A stretch of DNA of 26,374 bases from an uncultured Campylobacter sp. (GCF_938045205.1 NZ_CALIMY010000040.1:1-26374), one strand, 5' to 3'. Numbered from the stretch's first letter, positions 15,959 to 23,887 are shown. Notes: generated from the letters alone by a model not told the origin. Made by a program: numbers and translations.

Positions 15959-15964
15959 ATTATA
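15959..15964 (-). promoter_or_regulatory. -10 element of efp
   Basis: Read on the minus strand, TTTGT precedes a perfect TATAAT, 29 bases before the efp ATG. Confidence 0.6.
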
Positions 15965-15985
15965 ACAAATTTTATTTTAAATTGA

Positions 15986-15991
15986 TATAAT
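15986..15991 (+). promoter_or_regulatory. -10 element of the DsbC-like gene
   Basis: TATAAT preceded by TTGA, 28 bases before the ATG at 16019. It is back to back with the efp promoter. Confidence 0.6.
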
Positions 15992-16018
15992 TGGCGAAAT
16001 TTTAAGGGGAGGGAAGCT

Positions 16019-16759
16019 ATGAAAAAACTCATCTACGTTTTGGCTGCGTGTGCGGCTTTTGTGCTCGGTGCGAATGCGAACGAAGCGGAGTTCGTAAAAA
16101 ACCTAAAGCAAAGTCTAAATGATAAAAACGCTCAGCTTATCTCGATCGACAAGCTAAACTCGCTAAACGGGCTAAATTTACTAATCGTCCGCTCTGGCGA
16201 TAAAAAAGAGGCATTTTTGGCTAGCGACGACGGCAAAAGTCTAGTGGCGGTAACAGAGGAGCCTAAGCTTGCAGACGCGGCGGATGCGGCGCTGTTTAAG
16301 ATGAGAACTCAAATTTTAAAGGACGCCAGAGATGCCGCCGCACTTGAGCTACTAAAAAGCATAAATCCGGCGAGATTTGCTTATATCGAGTCGTTTGATA
16401 AAAATAATCCCTACGTGACCTACATCGTGGGCGATCCGGAGTGCCCGTATTGCGCCGAGGAGATGAAGAGAATCACGAAGCATCTTCGCAACAGCAACGT
16501 AAAATTGATCTTTGCGCCGGTGCACGGCAAAAGCGCGTTTATCAAATCGGCGCTGATTTTAAAGCAGCTGAAAGCCCTCTCGCCGAGCGATCAAAAAGGC
16601 GCGATCGACGTGATCGAGAAATACTACGACAAGGACGTGCAGGTAAGCGATACGGACGTCTCAAAAGCCGAGCTTGACGCCGTATATGCGGACACCAAGA
16701 CGCTCTTTTCCAAAGGCGTGATCAAATCGGTGCCATATGTGATCAAAGTGAAAAAATAG
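16019..16759 (+). CDS. Periplasmic thiol:disulfide interchange protein, DsbC/DsbG-like
   Basis: A 246-residue protein with a signal peptide (about 20 residues, cleaved near ANA). The N-terminal part (~21-100) resembles the small dimerisation domain of DsbC/DsbG. The C-terminal part is a thioredoxin fold with the redox motif C142-P-Y-C145, preceded by YIVGDPE, and a likely cis-proline at P239 (SVPYVIKV). Members of this group isomerise or reduce disulfides in periplasmic proteins. CPYC is the motif found in many DsbC/DsbG-type and related proteins; which reaction applies is not decided by the motif. The start follows a strong AAGGGGAGGGAAG site and a TATAAT promoter. Apparently monocistronic. 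Confidence 0.85.
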   Translation: MKKLIYVLAACAAFVLGANANEAEFVKNLKQSLNDKNAQLISIDKLNSLNGLNLLIVRSGDKKEAFLASDDGKSLVAVTEEPKLADAADAALFKMRTQILKDARDAAALELLKSINPARFAYIESFDKNNPYVTYIVGDPECPYCAEEMKRITKHLRNSNVKLIFAPVHGKSAFIKSALILKQLKALSPSDQKGAIDVIEKYYDKDVQVSDTDVSKAELDAVYADTKTLFSKGVIKSVPYVIKVKK

Positions 16760-17228
16760 TCTAAATTTGCGGAATTTAGGGCGCGGGGTTTGTGCGCGGA
16801 CAGCGCGAGTTTGCTTACATATAGCAAGTGTTTGCTTATCAATAGTCGCAGGAAATTCGCAAGTGGCTGATTTGTGCGTGGGTGACGTAGCCGTCCGAAC
16901 CTATGCTAAAATTTAGTGATAGAATTTTAAAAACTCGCATTTGGCGCTTGGCGAATTTTCTACTTGCAGATTGTGTTTAAAATTTGCTGCCATAGTGCGC
17001 CTCTAATGGCGCGCTGTCTGCCTATCCATAGCGTCGCCGTCCGCTCAAACACACCTTCATGCCGTCTATCGATAGCGCGTCTGCCATGCCTTGCGCTTAC
17101 CTATGCTCTGCCCGTGCCGCCCGTAGATAGCGTATCCGTAGATAGCACTCCGCTCATTTCTTACGGCATACCGTACGCGCACGGTAGCGCTCGCTCGCGC
17201 CATATTCTGGGCCTTTTTGGCGCGCAAT
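16760..17228. other. Spacer between two convergent genes
   Basis: No supported gene; a 93-codon frame at 16964-17245 has no ribosome binding site and poor composition. The stretch 17020-17160 contains four loose copies of a motif resembling GTAGATAGCG (two of them CCGTAGATAGC in close tandem near 17120-17145). The genes on either side are convergent, so terminators are expected, but none is clear. Confidence 0.5.
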
Positions 17229-18038
17229 TCAAAGTAAAATTTTAAAATCCTCTAGCGAAAAGAGTAAAATTTTATCGCTTTTTAGGTTTTGTAGCTCGCC
17301 GCTAAAGCCGCTTTTGGAAAACAGTGCGAGCAGATCAGGCGCGAGGCGCGCTTTTTCGCATTTGAGCATTAGTTCGTTTAGCACTTTTTTTGAAATTTTT
17401 CGCTCCTTGTATTTGCATTCGCCCGCGACGCAAAAACTCTCAAATTTCGCGTAGATATCGATCTCGACCTCTTTGTTCCAAAAGCTTGAAATTTGCGAAA
17501 TCTCTAAATTTAAATACTTCGCGAGCAGCTCTTTGCTTAAAATTTCAAACCCGAGCCCTGCGTAGGCGTTGAAATCCGCCTTGATTAGGCTTAGCACGCG
17601 CTCTATCTCGCCGCGTCGCAGCGCGGGCAGGTTCGGCTCGATAAATCTAAACCAAAACCTCGCGAAGTTACTGCTAAAATGGACTTTGTCGGTGATATGG
17701 TAGCGGCGCAGCGCGCGCGGTAGGCGGTCGTTTTTACGGGCCTTTTGCGCTCTTTGCTCGCTTGATTTTTCGGTGATTAGAAACTTCGCGTTTATGAGAT
17801 CTGCGGTGATTTTTTGCGCCGTAAATCGCGGCAAGATTTTTGAAATTCCTATTTTTTTGCGGTCGCTTCTAGCGAATTTCATCAGCGCCTTTTTGATCTG
17901 CTCTTCGCACTCACCGCCAAATTTAAAGCGCTCGCCGAGACGTTCAAAGCAGAGCAAAATTTCATTTTCGATCGCTTCGAAAACGTCCGCGTAGCCGCTT
18001 ATGCAACCTATCTCGTCAAATACGAAATGAAACTGCAA
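17229..18038 (-). CDS. Stand-alone DUF234 protein with PD-(D/E)XK-like site
   Basis: The C-terminal half matches DUF234, normally found behind an archaeal-type AAA ATPase: FARFWFRFIEPN (125-136), LGFEILSKELLAKYL, and the nuclease-like E192-I-D194-I followed by E207-C-K209. D194, E207 and K209 could be the PD-(D/E)XK metal site. The first ~115 residues are probably a winged-helix region (KIGISKILPRFTAQKITADLINAKFLITE). No Walker A or B motif is present, so the ATPase half is missing. The best available start is a TTG at 18038, without a clear ribosome binding site. The frame stays open and protein-like upstream to about 18120, where a stop appears, so the gene may be N-terminally truncated. 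Function unknown; DNA-related by analogy. Confidence 0.65.
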   Translation of the reverse strand: MQFHFVFDEIGCISGYADVFEAIENEILLCFERLGERFKFGGECEEQIKKALMKFARSDRKKIGISKILPRFTAQKITADLINAKFLITEKSSEQRAQKARKNDRLPRALRRYHITDKVHFSSNFARFWFRFIEPNLPALRRGEIERVLSLIKADFNAYAGLGFEILSKELLAKYLNLEISQISSFWNKEVEIDIYAKFESFCVAGECKYKERKISKKVLNELMLKCEKARLAPDLLALFSKSGFSGELQNLKSDKILLFSLEDFKILL

Positions 18039-18133
18039 AATCGCGTCGATACCAACATCGCCTAAATTTCGCGCCGTGTCTTTTAACTCGTAAATTTCGC
18101 CCTCCTTGCGGGCGTAATTTTAGCGAGTTTGGA

Positions 18134-18139
18134 TATAAT
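18134..18139 (+). promoter_or_regulatory. -10 element of the NifS/SufS-like gene
   Basis: A perfect TATAAT lies 25 bases before the TTG at 18164. The frame-opening TTG at 18140 directly adjoins this box and would precede the transcription start, which argues for 18164 as the true start. Confidence 0.6.
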
Positions 18140-18163
18140 TTGCAAAAATTTTGGAGTCGCGCT

Positions 18164-19480
18164 TTGGATTTTCAAACGATCAAAGAAAACATCATCTTAA
18201 AAGAAGGGGTCAAATACTTCGATTGCGCCGCCTCGGGCCTTGCGTATCGCCCTATAGAAGCGGAGATCGAGCGCGTGCTTGCAACATATGCCAACGTCCA
18301 CTCCGCAGGCGGAGCAAACGCCGAGATCACGAGCGATTACTACGAAAATGCAAGGGCGAAAATCAAAGAGCTTTTGGGCTGCGAGGAGCGCTACTACCTG
18401 ATCTCCTGCGGTTTTGGCGCGACCGCGGCGATAAAGAAGCTCTGGGAAATTCTAGGCATCTACCTGCCGCCCGCGACGCGAGATAGGCTCGGCTTGCGGC
18501 GCGAGAGCCTAAAAGATCTGCCGCTTTTCATCATCTCGCCTTTTGAGCACCATTCCGTGGAGATCAGCCTAAGGCAGGGGCTTTGCGAGGTCGTACGCGT
18601 GCCGCCGGATCCAAGCGGGCTGATGGATTTTGCGCAGCTGGGCGAAATTCTATCCGCAAACAAAGGGCGCGAAATTTACGGCGTACTTACCGCGGCATCG
18701 AACGTGACGGGGCTTAAGCTAGATTACAAGCGCGCTTACTTGATGCTTAAGGCGCACGGCGGACGGCTGTTTGTGGACGCCAGCGCGCTCATCGCGCACG
18801 AAAATGTAGATACCAGCTTTTGCGACGGAGTGTTTTTCGGCGCGCACAAGCTTTTGGGCGGCGTGGGCGCTAGCGGGATTTTGGCGGTGCGAAAGGAGCT
18901 TTTGCGCGGCGAGGAGCCGACATTCGCGGGAGGCGGCACGATCAAATACGCGGATGCCCTAACGCAGCGCTTTATAATCGACAAGGAGCGCTTGGAGGAA
19001 GCGGGCACGCCCGGCATCATCGCGCTGGTGCGAGCTTATCTTGCTCTAAAACTTCGCAAAAGCGCGGGGCTAGAGGCGATAAAGTCGCGCGAAGAGGCGA
19101 TTTGCAAGCGCTTCATAAGCGAAATTTCAAAAATCCCCGAGATTGAAATTTACGGCAATCTCACCGCGCCGCGCGTGCCGATCTTTGCTTTTAATATGAA
19201 AGGTCTCGGTGCAGACGCGCTAGCCGGAGTGCTCGGGCAGAAATTTGAGATCCAGACCCGCGCAGGATGCGACTGTGCAGCACCTTACGGCTTTGATCTG
19301 CTCGGCTTGCAACCCGATACCGAAATGTCGCGCAAACCCGCTTGGGTACGGGCTAGCTTCTCGTTCATCCACGACGAAAGCGACGTGGATTTCTTAGCAG
19401 AGGCGCTAAGACAGATCGCTCAGATCCGCGATAAAATCACCTTCGTAGCGGGCAAATACCGCTGCGGCAGCGTAAATTGA
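18164..19480 (+). CDS. NifS/SufS/Csd-type PLP aminotransferase (cysteine desulfurase-like)
   Basis: A class V PLP enzyme of the cysteine desulfurase/selenocysteine lyase group, 438 residues from the TTG at 18164, which follows GGAG by seven bases; a start at 18140 adds eight residues but overlaps the promoter. Marks: FDCAASGLA near the N-terminus, the EHHS cofactor-stacking histidine (~129), VDASALIAHENVD (PLP-binding Asp), the Schiff-base lysine K229 in GAHKLLGG, and a candidate persulfide cysteine C369 (RAGCDCA, with C371 nearby). It would release sulfur as a persulfide from cysteine, or selenium from selenocysteine. No sufBCD, nifU or selD is in view. It resembles the stand-alone NifS-like aminotransferase of C. 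jejuni rather than NifS of the Fe-S operon (from memory). Confidence 0.8.
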   Translation: MDFQTIKENIILKEGVKYFDCAASGLAYRPIEAEIERVLATYANVHSAGGANAEITSDYYENARAKIKELLGCEERYYLISCGFGATAAIKKLWEILGIYLPPATRDRLGLRRESLKDLPLFIISPFEHHSVEISLRQGLCEVVRVPPDPSGLMDFAQLGEILSANKGREIYGVLTAASNVTGLKLDYKRAYLMLKAHGGRLFVDASALIAHENVDTSFCDGVFFGAHKLLGGVGASGILAVRKELLRGEEPTFAGGGTIKYADALTQRFIIDKERLEEAGTPGIIALVRAYLALKLRKSAGLEAIKSREEAICKRFISEISKIPEIEIYGNLTAPRVPIFAFNMKGLGADALAGVLGQKFEIQTRAGCDCAAPYGFDLLGLQPDTEMSRKPAWVRASFSFIHDESDVDFLAEALRQIAQIRDKITFVAGKYRCGSVN

Positions 19481-20074
19481 GCTCGCGAAATTTTATAGCA
19501 AGAGCCGCTTTTAAATTTTATGGCGCGGGATTTTGCGACATAAAATTTTATAGCTTGGAATTTTAAAGCGTAGAATTTTATGCACGGCTCGGGTAGCAGA
19601 TACTCCGTGCCGATTGGGGTGTGAAATTCTTTGGCATAAAATTTCGCGACGCGGGATTTTGAAATTTTAAATTGCGGGCTAAATTTTGGCGGTAAATTTT
19701 GTGCTGAGGAGTTTTGCGCCGTGAAATTTGAGCGGCAAAATTCCGTGCCGCGCGGATAAATTTTAACGCCGCCAAATTCCGAAATTTCAAAATTTCGCTA
19801 TTCGAATGAGCTTCGCAATTTTTGTATTTCGTGAACGCATGGAAAATTCTGCGTCGTGGAATTTTAACCGCAAATTTTGAAATTTTACAAAGCCGAATTT
19901 TGCTCGGCGAAATTCTGCGGCGAGAAATTTTACCGCAGAGCTCGTGGCGGCGTAAATTGACGCGACCGCGCCCGTCCGAAAGCTAAATTAAGGCGCAAGC
20001 CGCTTGTAAATAAGAGCGCAAATTTTAAGAAGCGAAATTCTGCGCTGCTAAAAGGCGCAAAATTTCATCAAATT
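19481..20074. repeat. Gene-free spacer made of closely spaced AAATTT words
   Basis: By eye, 17 exact copies of the palindrome AAATTT occur in 594 bases, along with many near copies (GAATTTT, AAATTCT). They are separated by GC-rich pieces of roughly 10-40 bases such as GCGCGGG, GCGGCG and GCCGTG. Chance would predict less than one. No gene, tRNA or clear terminator is visible. It lies between two convergent genes. Confidence 0.6.
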
Positions 20075-21898
20075 TTACTCGCCGAATTCCTTCTGCAGCC
20101 TATAAACCTTATCGTAATCGACCCCCTCGATGATGCGCGGGCGCGAGGCGTTAAAATCAGCATTGATCACCGAGCGAGCGGGTTCAAACTCGGGCAGCTC
20201 GGTCATCTCTAAAATTTCTGTGATCGCGTGGATGAGATCGTCGTTTAAAAACGGCCTGTCTTTGGCTGCCGCGATGCGCGCCCAAAGATCCGCGTTTTGC
20301 TCTTTGAACTTATCCGACGCCATGAAAATCAGCGGGATTTCGAGCGTGAAGCGGTTGATGCCGCCGTGGATTAGCTTGCCGCGGTATTGATAAAGGCTCT
20401 GGGCGTGGTCGCTGAAATAGACTATCAGCGTGTTGTCGCTCGCAAAAATTTTATAAATTTCGCTTACTATAAAATCGTTGTAAGCCACGGTGTTTAGGTA
20501 GTGCGCGAGCTCTTTTTTCTGCCCCTCATCAAGCGGCTCGCGCGAGATATCCGCGGCGCTAAATTTAGCAAAGCTTTTCGGATAGCGAAACTCGTAGCTC
20601 GGGTGCGAGCCCATCAGATGAAGGATGAAAAATTTATCCTTTTTCTGCGTACCATTTACCTCTGCGGCGGAGCTTTCATCCTTGCGCGCAAGAGGCGATT
20701 TTTTCGCGCCGGATTTGAAATTTTTTATACTCGGAAGCATAACTTCGTCTAGCGAGTAGGCGTATTTGTAAACCGGGATTTGATTCGTAAAGTCCGAGTG
20801 ATCCGTCATCTGCGCGCTCGCGCCGCTTGCGACCGCCCACTGCCCGTAGCGCTCCTGGTTGCTGATCCAAAAGGTCTCGTAGTTTGCCAGCCGCGCGAGA
20901 TTTACGATGTCGAGATTGGCACTCCACGGGCGCTGCTTTTCGCTCTCGTAATTTCCGAAATTTAGCACGTATTTTAACACGTCGTTGGTCTTAGCTCCAG
21001 GCGATACGACATCGCTAAAGGCGATTAAATTTCCGCTTTGCTCAAGCGCTTGCAGATTCGGCGTGGTGGGCAGATAGTAGCCGTATAGGCTCATAAAATT
21101 TCGCTGCAGGCTCTCTCCGATAATAAAAACGACGTTTGAGATGCGGTTTGGCGCGGTTTTATGCGAATGCGAGGCGTAAATGCTTTGGTACCCGGCTTGC
21201 AGCTCGCGCACGCTTTTAAAATCGGCGCCGAAATAATCCTTTGTAACGAAAGCAAAATTGTAAATCGGAATTTTATTCAGTGCGATTATGATGCTGGCGC
21301 GCATTTTCGAGCTTTTGGCTACGTAGCTTTTAAATGCCGCATGCGCGATAAAAACGAGCAAGCTAAGCAGAAAGGCTAGCTTTATCGCGCGACATAGCTT
21401 CATTCGCGCTCGCTGGCTCACTCTAAGCCTAAAAGCGACGATGACGAAAATTAAAAGCGCCAAAAAAGCCGCGATAAGCTTAAAATTTAAAAACGCATGC
21501 GCGAACTCGAAGGCCTCCTTGGGCGTCGTTTGCACCAGCGCATCCAGCGTGCCGTGCGAGTAGGTAAGCTCTAAGCTAAAGATCAAAAAAATCTGAGCGA
21601 TCGCAAAGACTACGTTTATCGCCAGAAGCGCAAAGGCGAGAATTTTATATAGCCTAGCGCTATAAAAGCTAAGCGCGTAAAGCGCGAAAAAAAGTATCGT
21701 CACGCCGCAGATCGCAGATGCCGCAAAAAACAGCGCCTGCGCAGAGAGCAGCTCGCCGCTGCGCGCGATAAGAAGCAACCCGAGCGATAAATTTAATGCT
21801 AAAACTAGCGCGTATGCGTTTAGCACCGCGCCGCCGAATACCGATAGGAGGCTGAATCTGTCTTTTAAAAATGCGCCGATATTTTTTGCTAGGCTCAT
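20075..21898 (-). CDS. Phosphoethanolamine transferase-like membrane enzyme (sulfatase superfamily)
   Basis: A 607-residue inner-membrane protein: five or so membrane segments in the first ~190 residues, then a periplasmic alkaline-phosphatase/sulfatase domain. Metal and catalytic residues: E262 (IIGESLQRN), nucleophile T304 (SPGAKTNDVL), H432 (GSHPSYEF) and D497-H498 (SDHAQSLY). LYGYYLPTTPNL also matches EptA/EptC/CptA. These enzymes transfer phosphoethanolamine from phosphatidylethanolamine to lipid A, core sugars, N-glycans or flagellar rod protein; C. jejuni EptC has several of these targets. The periplasmic domain carries a PglB sequon, E413-V-N415-G-T417, in a Lys/Ser-rich insertion (~395-420). 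It is the last gene of the minus-strand cluster, 22 bases after uppP. The target cannot be told from the sequence. Confidence 0.85.
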   Translation of the reverse strand: MSLAKNIGAFLKDRFSLLSVFGGAVLNAYALVLALNLSLGLLLIARSGELLSAQALFFAASAICGVTILFFALYALSFYSARLYKILAFALLAINVVFAIAQIFLIFSLELTYSHGTLDALVQTTPKEAFEFAHAFLNFKLIAAFLALLIFVIVAFRLRVSQRARMKLCRAIKLAFLLSLLVFIAHAAFKSYVAKSSKMRASIIIALNKIPIYNFAFVTKDYFGADFKSVRELQAGYQSIYASHSHKTAPNRISNVVFIIGESLQRNFMSLYGYYLPTTPNLQALEQSGNLIAFSDVVSPGAKTNDVLKYVLNFGNYESEKQRPWSANLDIVNLARLANYETFWISNQERYGQWAVASGASAQMTDHSDFTNQIPVYKYAYSLDEVMLPSIKNFKSGAKKSPLARKDESSAAEVNGTQKKDKFFILHLMGSHPSYEFRYPKSFAKFSAADISREPLDEGQKKELAHYLNTVAYNDFIVSEIYKIFASDNTLIVYFSDHAQSLYQYRGKLIHGGINRFTLEIPLIFMASDKFKEQNADLWARIAAAKDRPFLNDDLIHAITEILEMTELPEFEPARSVINADFNASRPRIIEGVDYDKVYRLQKEFGE

Positions 21899-21920
21899 GA
21901 AATTCCTTTGATGATTGCGT

Positions 21921-22697
21921 TTAAAAAACGAAGATGAAAAAGATGGCGCCGATTAGAATTCTATAAATTCCAAACGGGATGAAATCAAACTTCGAGACGA
22001 AGCTTAGAAATAGCTTGATCGCCGCAAGCGCCACGACGAACGCCACTGCGCCGCCTACGAAAAAGGTCGTGATATTAGAGGAGTTTTGCGCGAAGGTGTC
22101 TAAATTCTTATAGGTGTCGTAAAAAGTCGCCGCAAACATCGTAGGGATCGCGAGTAGGAAGCTAAAGCGCGCGGCTAAGTTTCTGCTTAGCCCGCACAAA
22201 AGCCCTGCGATGATGGTAGCGCCGCTGCGCGAAGTGCCCGGCACCATCGCAAAACATTGCGAAAGCCCGATGATGAAGGCCTGAACGTATGAAATTTGAT
22301 CCAGATGCTCCAGCTCGCCTTCTCTCGGGCGCGCCTTACGAAAGAGCTCAACTACGATAAAAATAACGCCCCAACCGATCAGCGCGTAGGCGACGGTCTG
22401 CGGCGCGAATAGCGATTTGATGCTTTTATAGAGCAAAAAGCCGATCGCAGCGGTGGGGATAAAGCCCACGACGAGCTTGCACCAGAGCTTAAAATCGACC
22501 AAAAGCCGCTTGTAAAACATCGCGACGACCGCTAGGATAGAGCCTAGCTGGATAACGACCTCGAAGCATTTAAGCGTGTCGGTCTGCTGCAGGCCCATCA
22601 GTTTCGCAGCTAGGATCATGTGCCCGGTCGAGCTTACGGGCAGAAATTCCGTCAGCCCCTCGACGATGCCTAAAATCACGGCGTCAAATATATTCAT
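21921..22697 (-). CDS. uppP: Undecaprenyl-diphosphatase
   Basis: Integral membrane phosphatase (BacA/UppP) that turns undecaprenyl pyrophosphate into the monophosphate carrier reused for peptidoglycan, lipopolysaccharide core and N-glycan assembly; loss or excess alters bacitracin sensitivity. The 258-residue length is normal. Both signature blocks are present: E13-G-L-T-E17-FLPVSSTGH26 and P153-GTSR157-SGAT161, whose Glu, His and Arg form the active site. About eight hydrophobic segments. Its ATG overlaps the end of thiE by 14 bases, indicating translational coupling, and the phosphoethanolamine transferase gene follows after 22 bases. Confidence 0.96.
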   Translation of the reverse strand: MNIFDAVILGIVEGLTEFLPVSSTGHMILAAKLMGLQQTDTLKCFEVVIQLGSILAVVAMFYKRLLVDFKLWCKLVVGFIPTAAIGFLLYKSIKSLFAPQTVAYALIGWGVIFIVVELFRKARPREGELEHLDQISYVQAFIIGLSQCFAMVPGTSRSGATIIAGLLCGLSRNLAARFSFLLAIPTMFAATFYDTYKNLDTFAQNSSNITTFFVGGAVAFVVALAAIKLFLSFVSKFDFIPFGIYRILIGAIFFIFVF

Positions 22698-23298
22698 CCA
22701 TTTTTTCCTTTAAATTTGCTAAATTCTGAGTGATCGAAGCGGGTCTGTAGATCGCCTCTACCATCGCGATATAATCAGGCTTGAGGGCTAAAATTTCATC
22801 CAGATTTTCTAAGCCGATCCCGCCGATTACGGCGATTGGGAGGTTTAAAGATTTTCGCGCCTCTTGCACGAGCTCATCGGGGCAAAGCGGCGCATTAGGT
22901 TTTGTCTTGCCGCGTCTTAGCGAGCCGAAGGCTACGTAGCTAGCGCCCTGCGCCTCGGCCTTTTGCGCGCGAGCAAGATCAGCATAGCAGCTAACGCCGA
23001 TGATTTTGCTCGCGCCTAAAAACTCGCGTACCTGCGCTGCCTCACCATCATTCTCGCCGATATGCACGCCGTGTGCGCCAAGCTTTTTGGCAAGCGCGGC
23101 ATCGTCGTTGATAATGAGTTTGGCGCCGTAATCCTCGCAAAGACCGATGAGAGAGCGGATTAAAGCTTCATCCCTCACGGCGAGCTTGCTGCGATACTGC
23201 ACGAGCTTTACGCCGCAGCGTAAAATTTCATCTATCTGCGAAAAGATAGTTTGCGGCGGCGTTAAGACATCGTCGCTAAGCGCGTAAATTTCGCTCAT
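22684..23298 (-). CDS. thiE: Thiamine-phosphate synthase
   Basis: Joins the pyrimidine (HMP-PP) and thiazole (THZ-P) moieties to thiamine phosphate. The 204-residue TIM-barrel protein has the expected ligand motifs: Q34-Y-R36-S-K38 for the pyrimidine, N64-D65-D66, G77-V-H79-I-G81 (GVHIG), I-I-G-V-S, and YVAFGSLRRGKTKPNAP in place of the usual GPxFxTxTK loop; IAVIGGIG binds phosphate near the C-terminus. That G-S-L-R-R-G-K-T-K loop is somewhat different from E. coli. No other thi gene is in view. The start overlaps the stop of the SNase-like gene (ATGA), and its own end overlaps uppP. Confidence 0.93.
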   Translation of the reverse strand: MSEIYALSDDVLTPPQTIFSQIDEILRCGVKLVQYRSKLAVRDEALIRSLIGLCEDYGAKLIINDDAALAKKLGAHGVHIGENDGEAAQVREFLGASKIIGVSCYADLARAQKAEAQGASYVAFGSLRRGKTKPNAPLCPDELVQEARKSLNLPIAVIGGIGLENLDEILALKPDYIAMVEAIYRPASITQNLANLKEKMDEYI

Positions 23299-23828
23299 CT
23301 ATCTTTTTTAGGCATCGGCACGCCGTTTAGGATGCAGTTGGTAACATCCCAAAATTTTGCGCTATACATTCCACGTTTAGCCTCTTTGGCTTCCTCGGCG
23401 GCTTTTAAAAGAAGTTCGCTATCGTCGGTTGTCGGCACGGCAAATCCCGCCGCCACTAGGTCCAATCGCAGATTGCTTTTAGGATCGCTTGCGTCGCAGA
23501 CATAGGCGTCATTGCCGCGATCGATTAAATTTACGTAGTAGCGCTTGCCGGGTTTTATCACAGACTCGAGAGCTTTTTTATATTCTTTGTCGAATTTTTT
23601 CAGCTCCTTAGCGTCCGTTATGCACCTCGAAGCACCCGCGGCGATTATATTTAAATTTTTTAAGTCGCAGGGAAAGAAACGATCTTTTTGAGCCTTTCTG
23701 AAGGTAAAAACGAAGCTTCTACCGTCATTGCCAAGACCTGCGAATGCAGCGATGCCGTATCTGTCTTTTTGCTCCGCAAAGCTTTGCGTGCAGAGCAAAA
23801 TCGCAAGTGCTAAAAATATCTTTTTCAT
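23295..23828 (-). CDS. Secreted SNase-like (thermonuclease-fold) protein
   Basis: A 177-residue protein with a signal peptide (MKKIFLALAILLCTQSFA). The C-terminal part, RLDLVAAGFAVP followed by LLLKAAEEAKEAKRGMYSAKFW, matches the end of the staphylococcal-nuclease (SNase) domain. The segment KRYYVNLIDRGNDAYVCDA matches the beta-strand region before it. The usual catalytic pattern (an Arg and a V-D-C-P-E-like Asp/Glu block in the first half) is not evident; the front half has cysteines instead (FPCDL, SRCIT, plus VCDA and TNCIL). It may be a diverged or inactive nuclease of the periplasm or exterior. C. jejuni has an annotated secreted nuclease of similar kind (recollection). The start follows AGAGGAA. 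ATGA overlap with thiE. Confidence 0.7.
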   Translation of the reverse strand: MKKIFLALAILLCTQSFAEQKDRYGIAAFAGLGNDGRSFVFTFRKAQKDRFFPCDLKNLNIIAAGASRCITDAKELKKFDKEYKKALESVIKPGKRYYVNLIDRGNDAYVCDASDPKSNLRLDLVAAGFAVPTTDDSELLLKAAEEAKEAKRGMYSAKFWDVTNCILNGVPMPKKDR

Positions 23829-23844
23829 AGGATTCCTCTTAGGC

Positions 23845-23874
23845 GGCGCAAATTCTATGAGAGGAATTTGCGCC
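23845..23874 (-). promoter_or_regulatory. Hairpin between binding-protein gene and SNase-like gene
   Basis: GGCGCAAATT (23845-23854) and AATTTGCGCC (23865-23874) pair perfectly around a 10-base loop. It starts 14 bases past the binding-protein stop and ends about 17 bases before the next start codon. No T-run follows on the minus strand. It may protect the upstream mRNA or reduce read-through. Read on the minus strand, the loop is CCTCTCATAG, whose CCTCT is complementary to the AGAGG ribosome binding site just downstream. Confidence 0.5.
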
Positions 23875-23887
23875 TAAATTTTGCGGA

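Noticed and set aside
16964..17245. 93-codon plus-strand frame
   Set aside because: No ribosome binding site, Cys/Pro/Ser-rich composition of a chance frame, and it overlaps the end of the DUF234 gene.
19578..19790. 70-codon minus-strand frame in the AAATTT-rich spacer
   Set aside because: The translation is dominated by repeats of KF/NF/KI from the AAATTT words and has no start signal.
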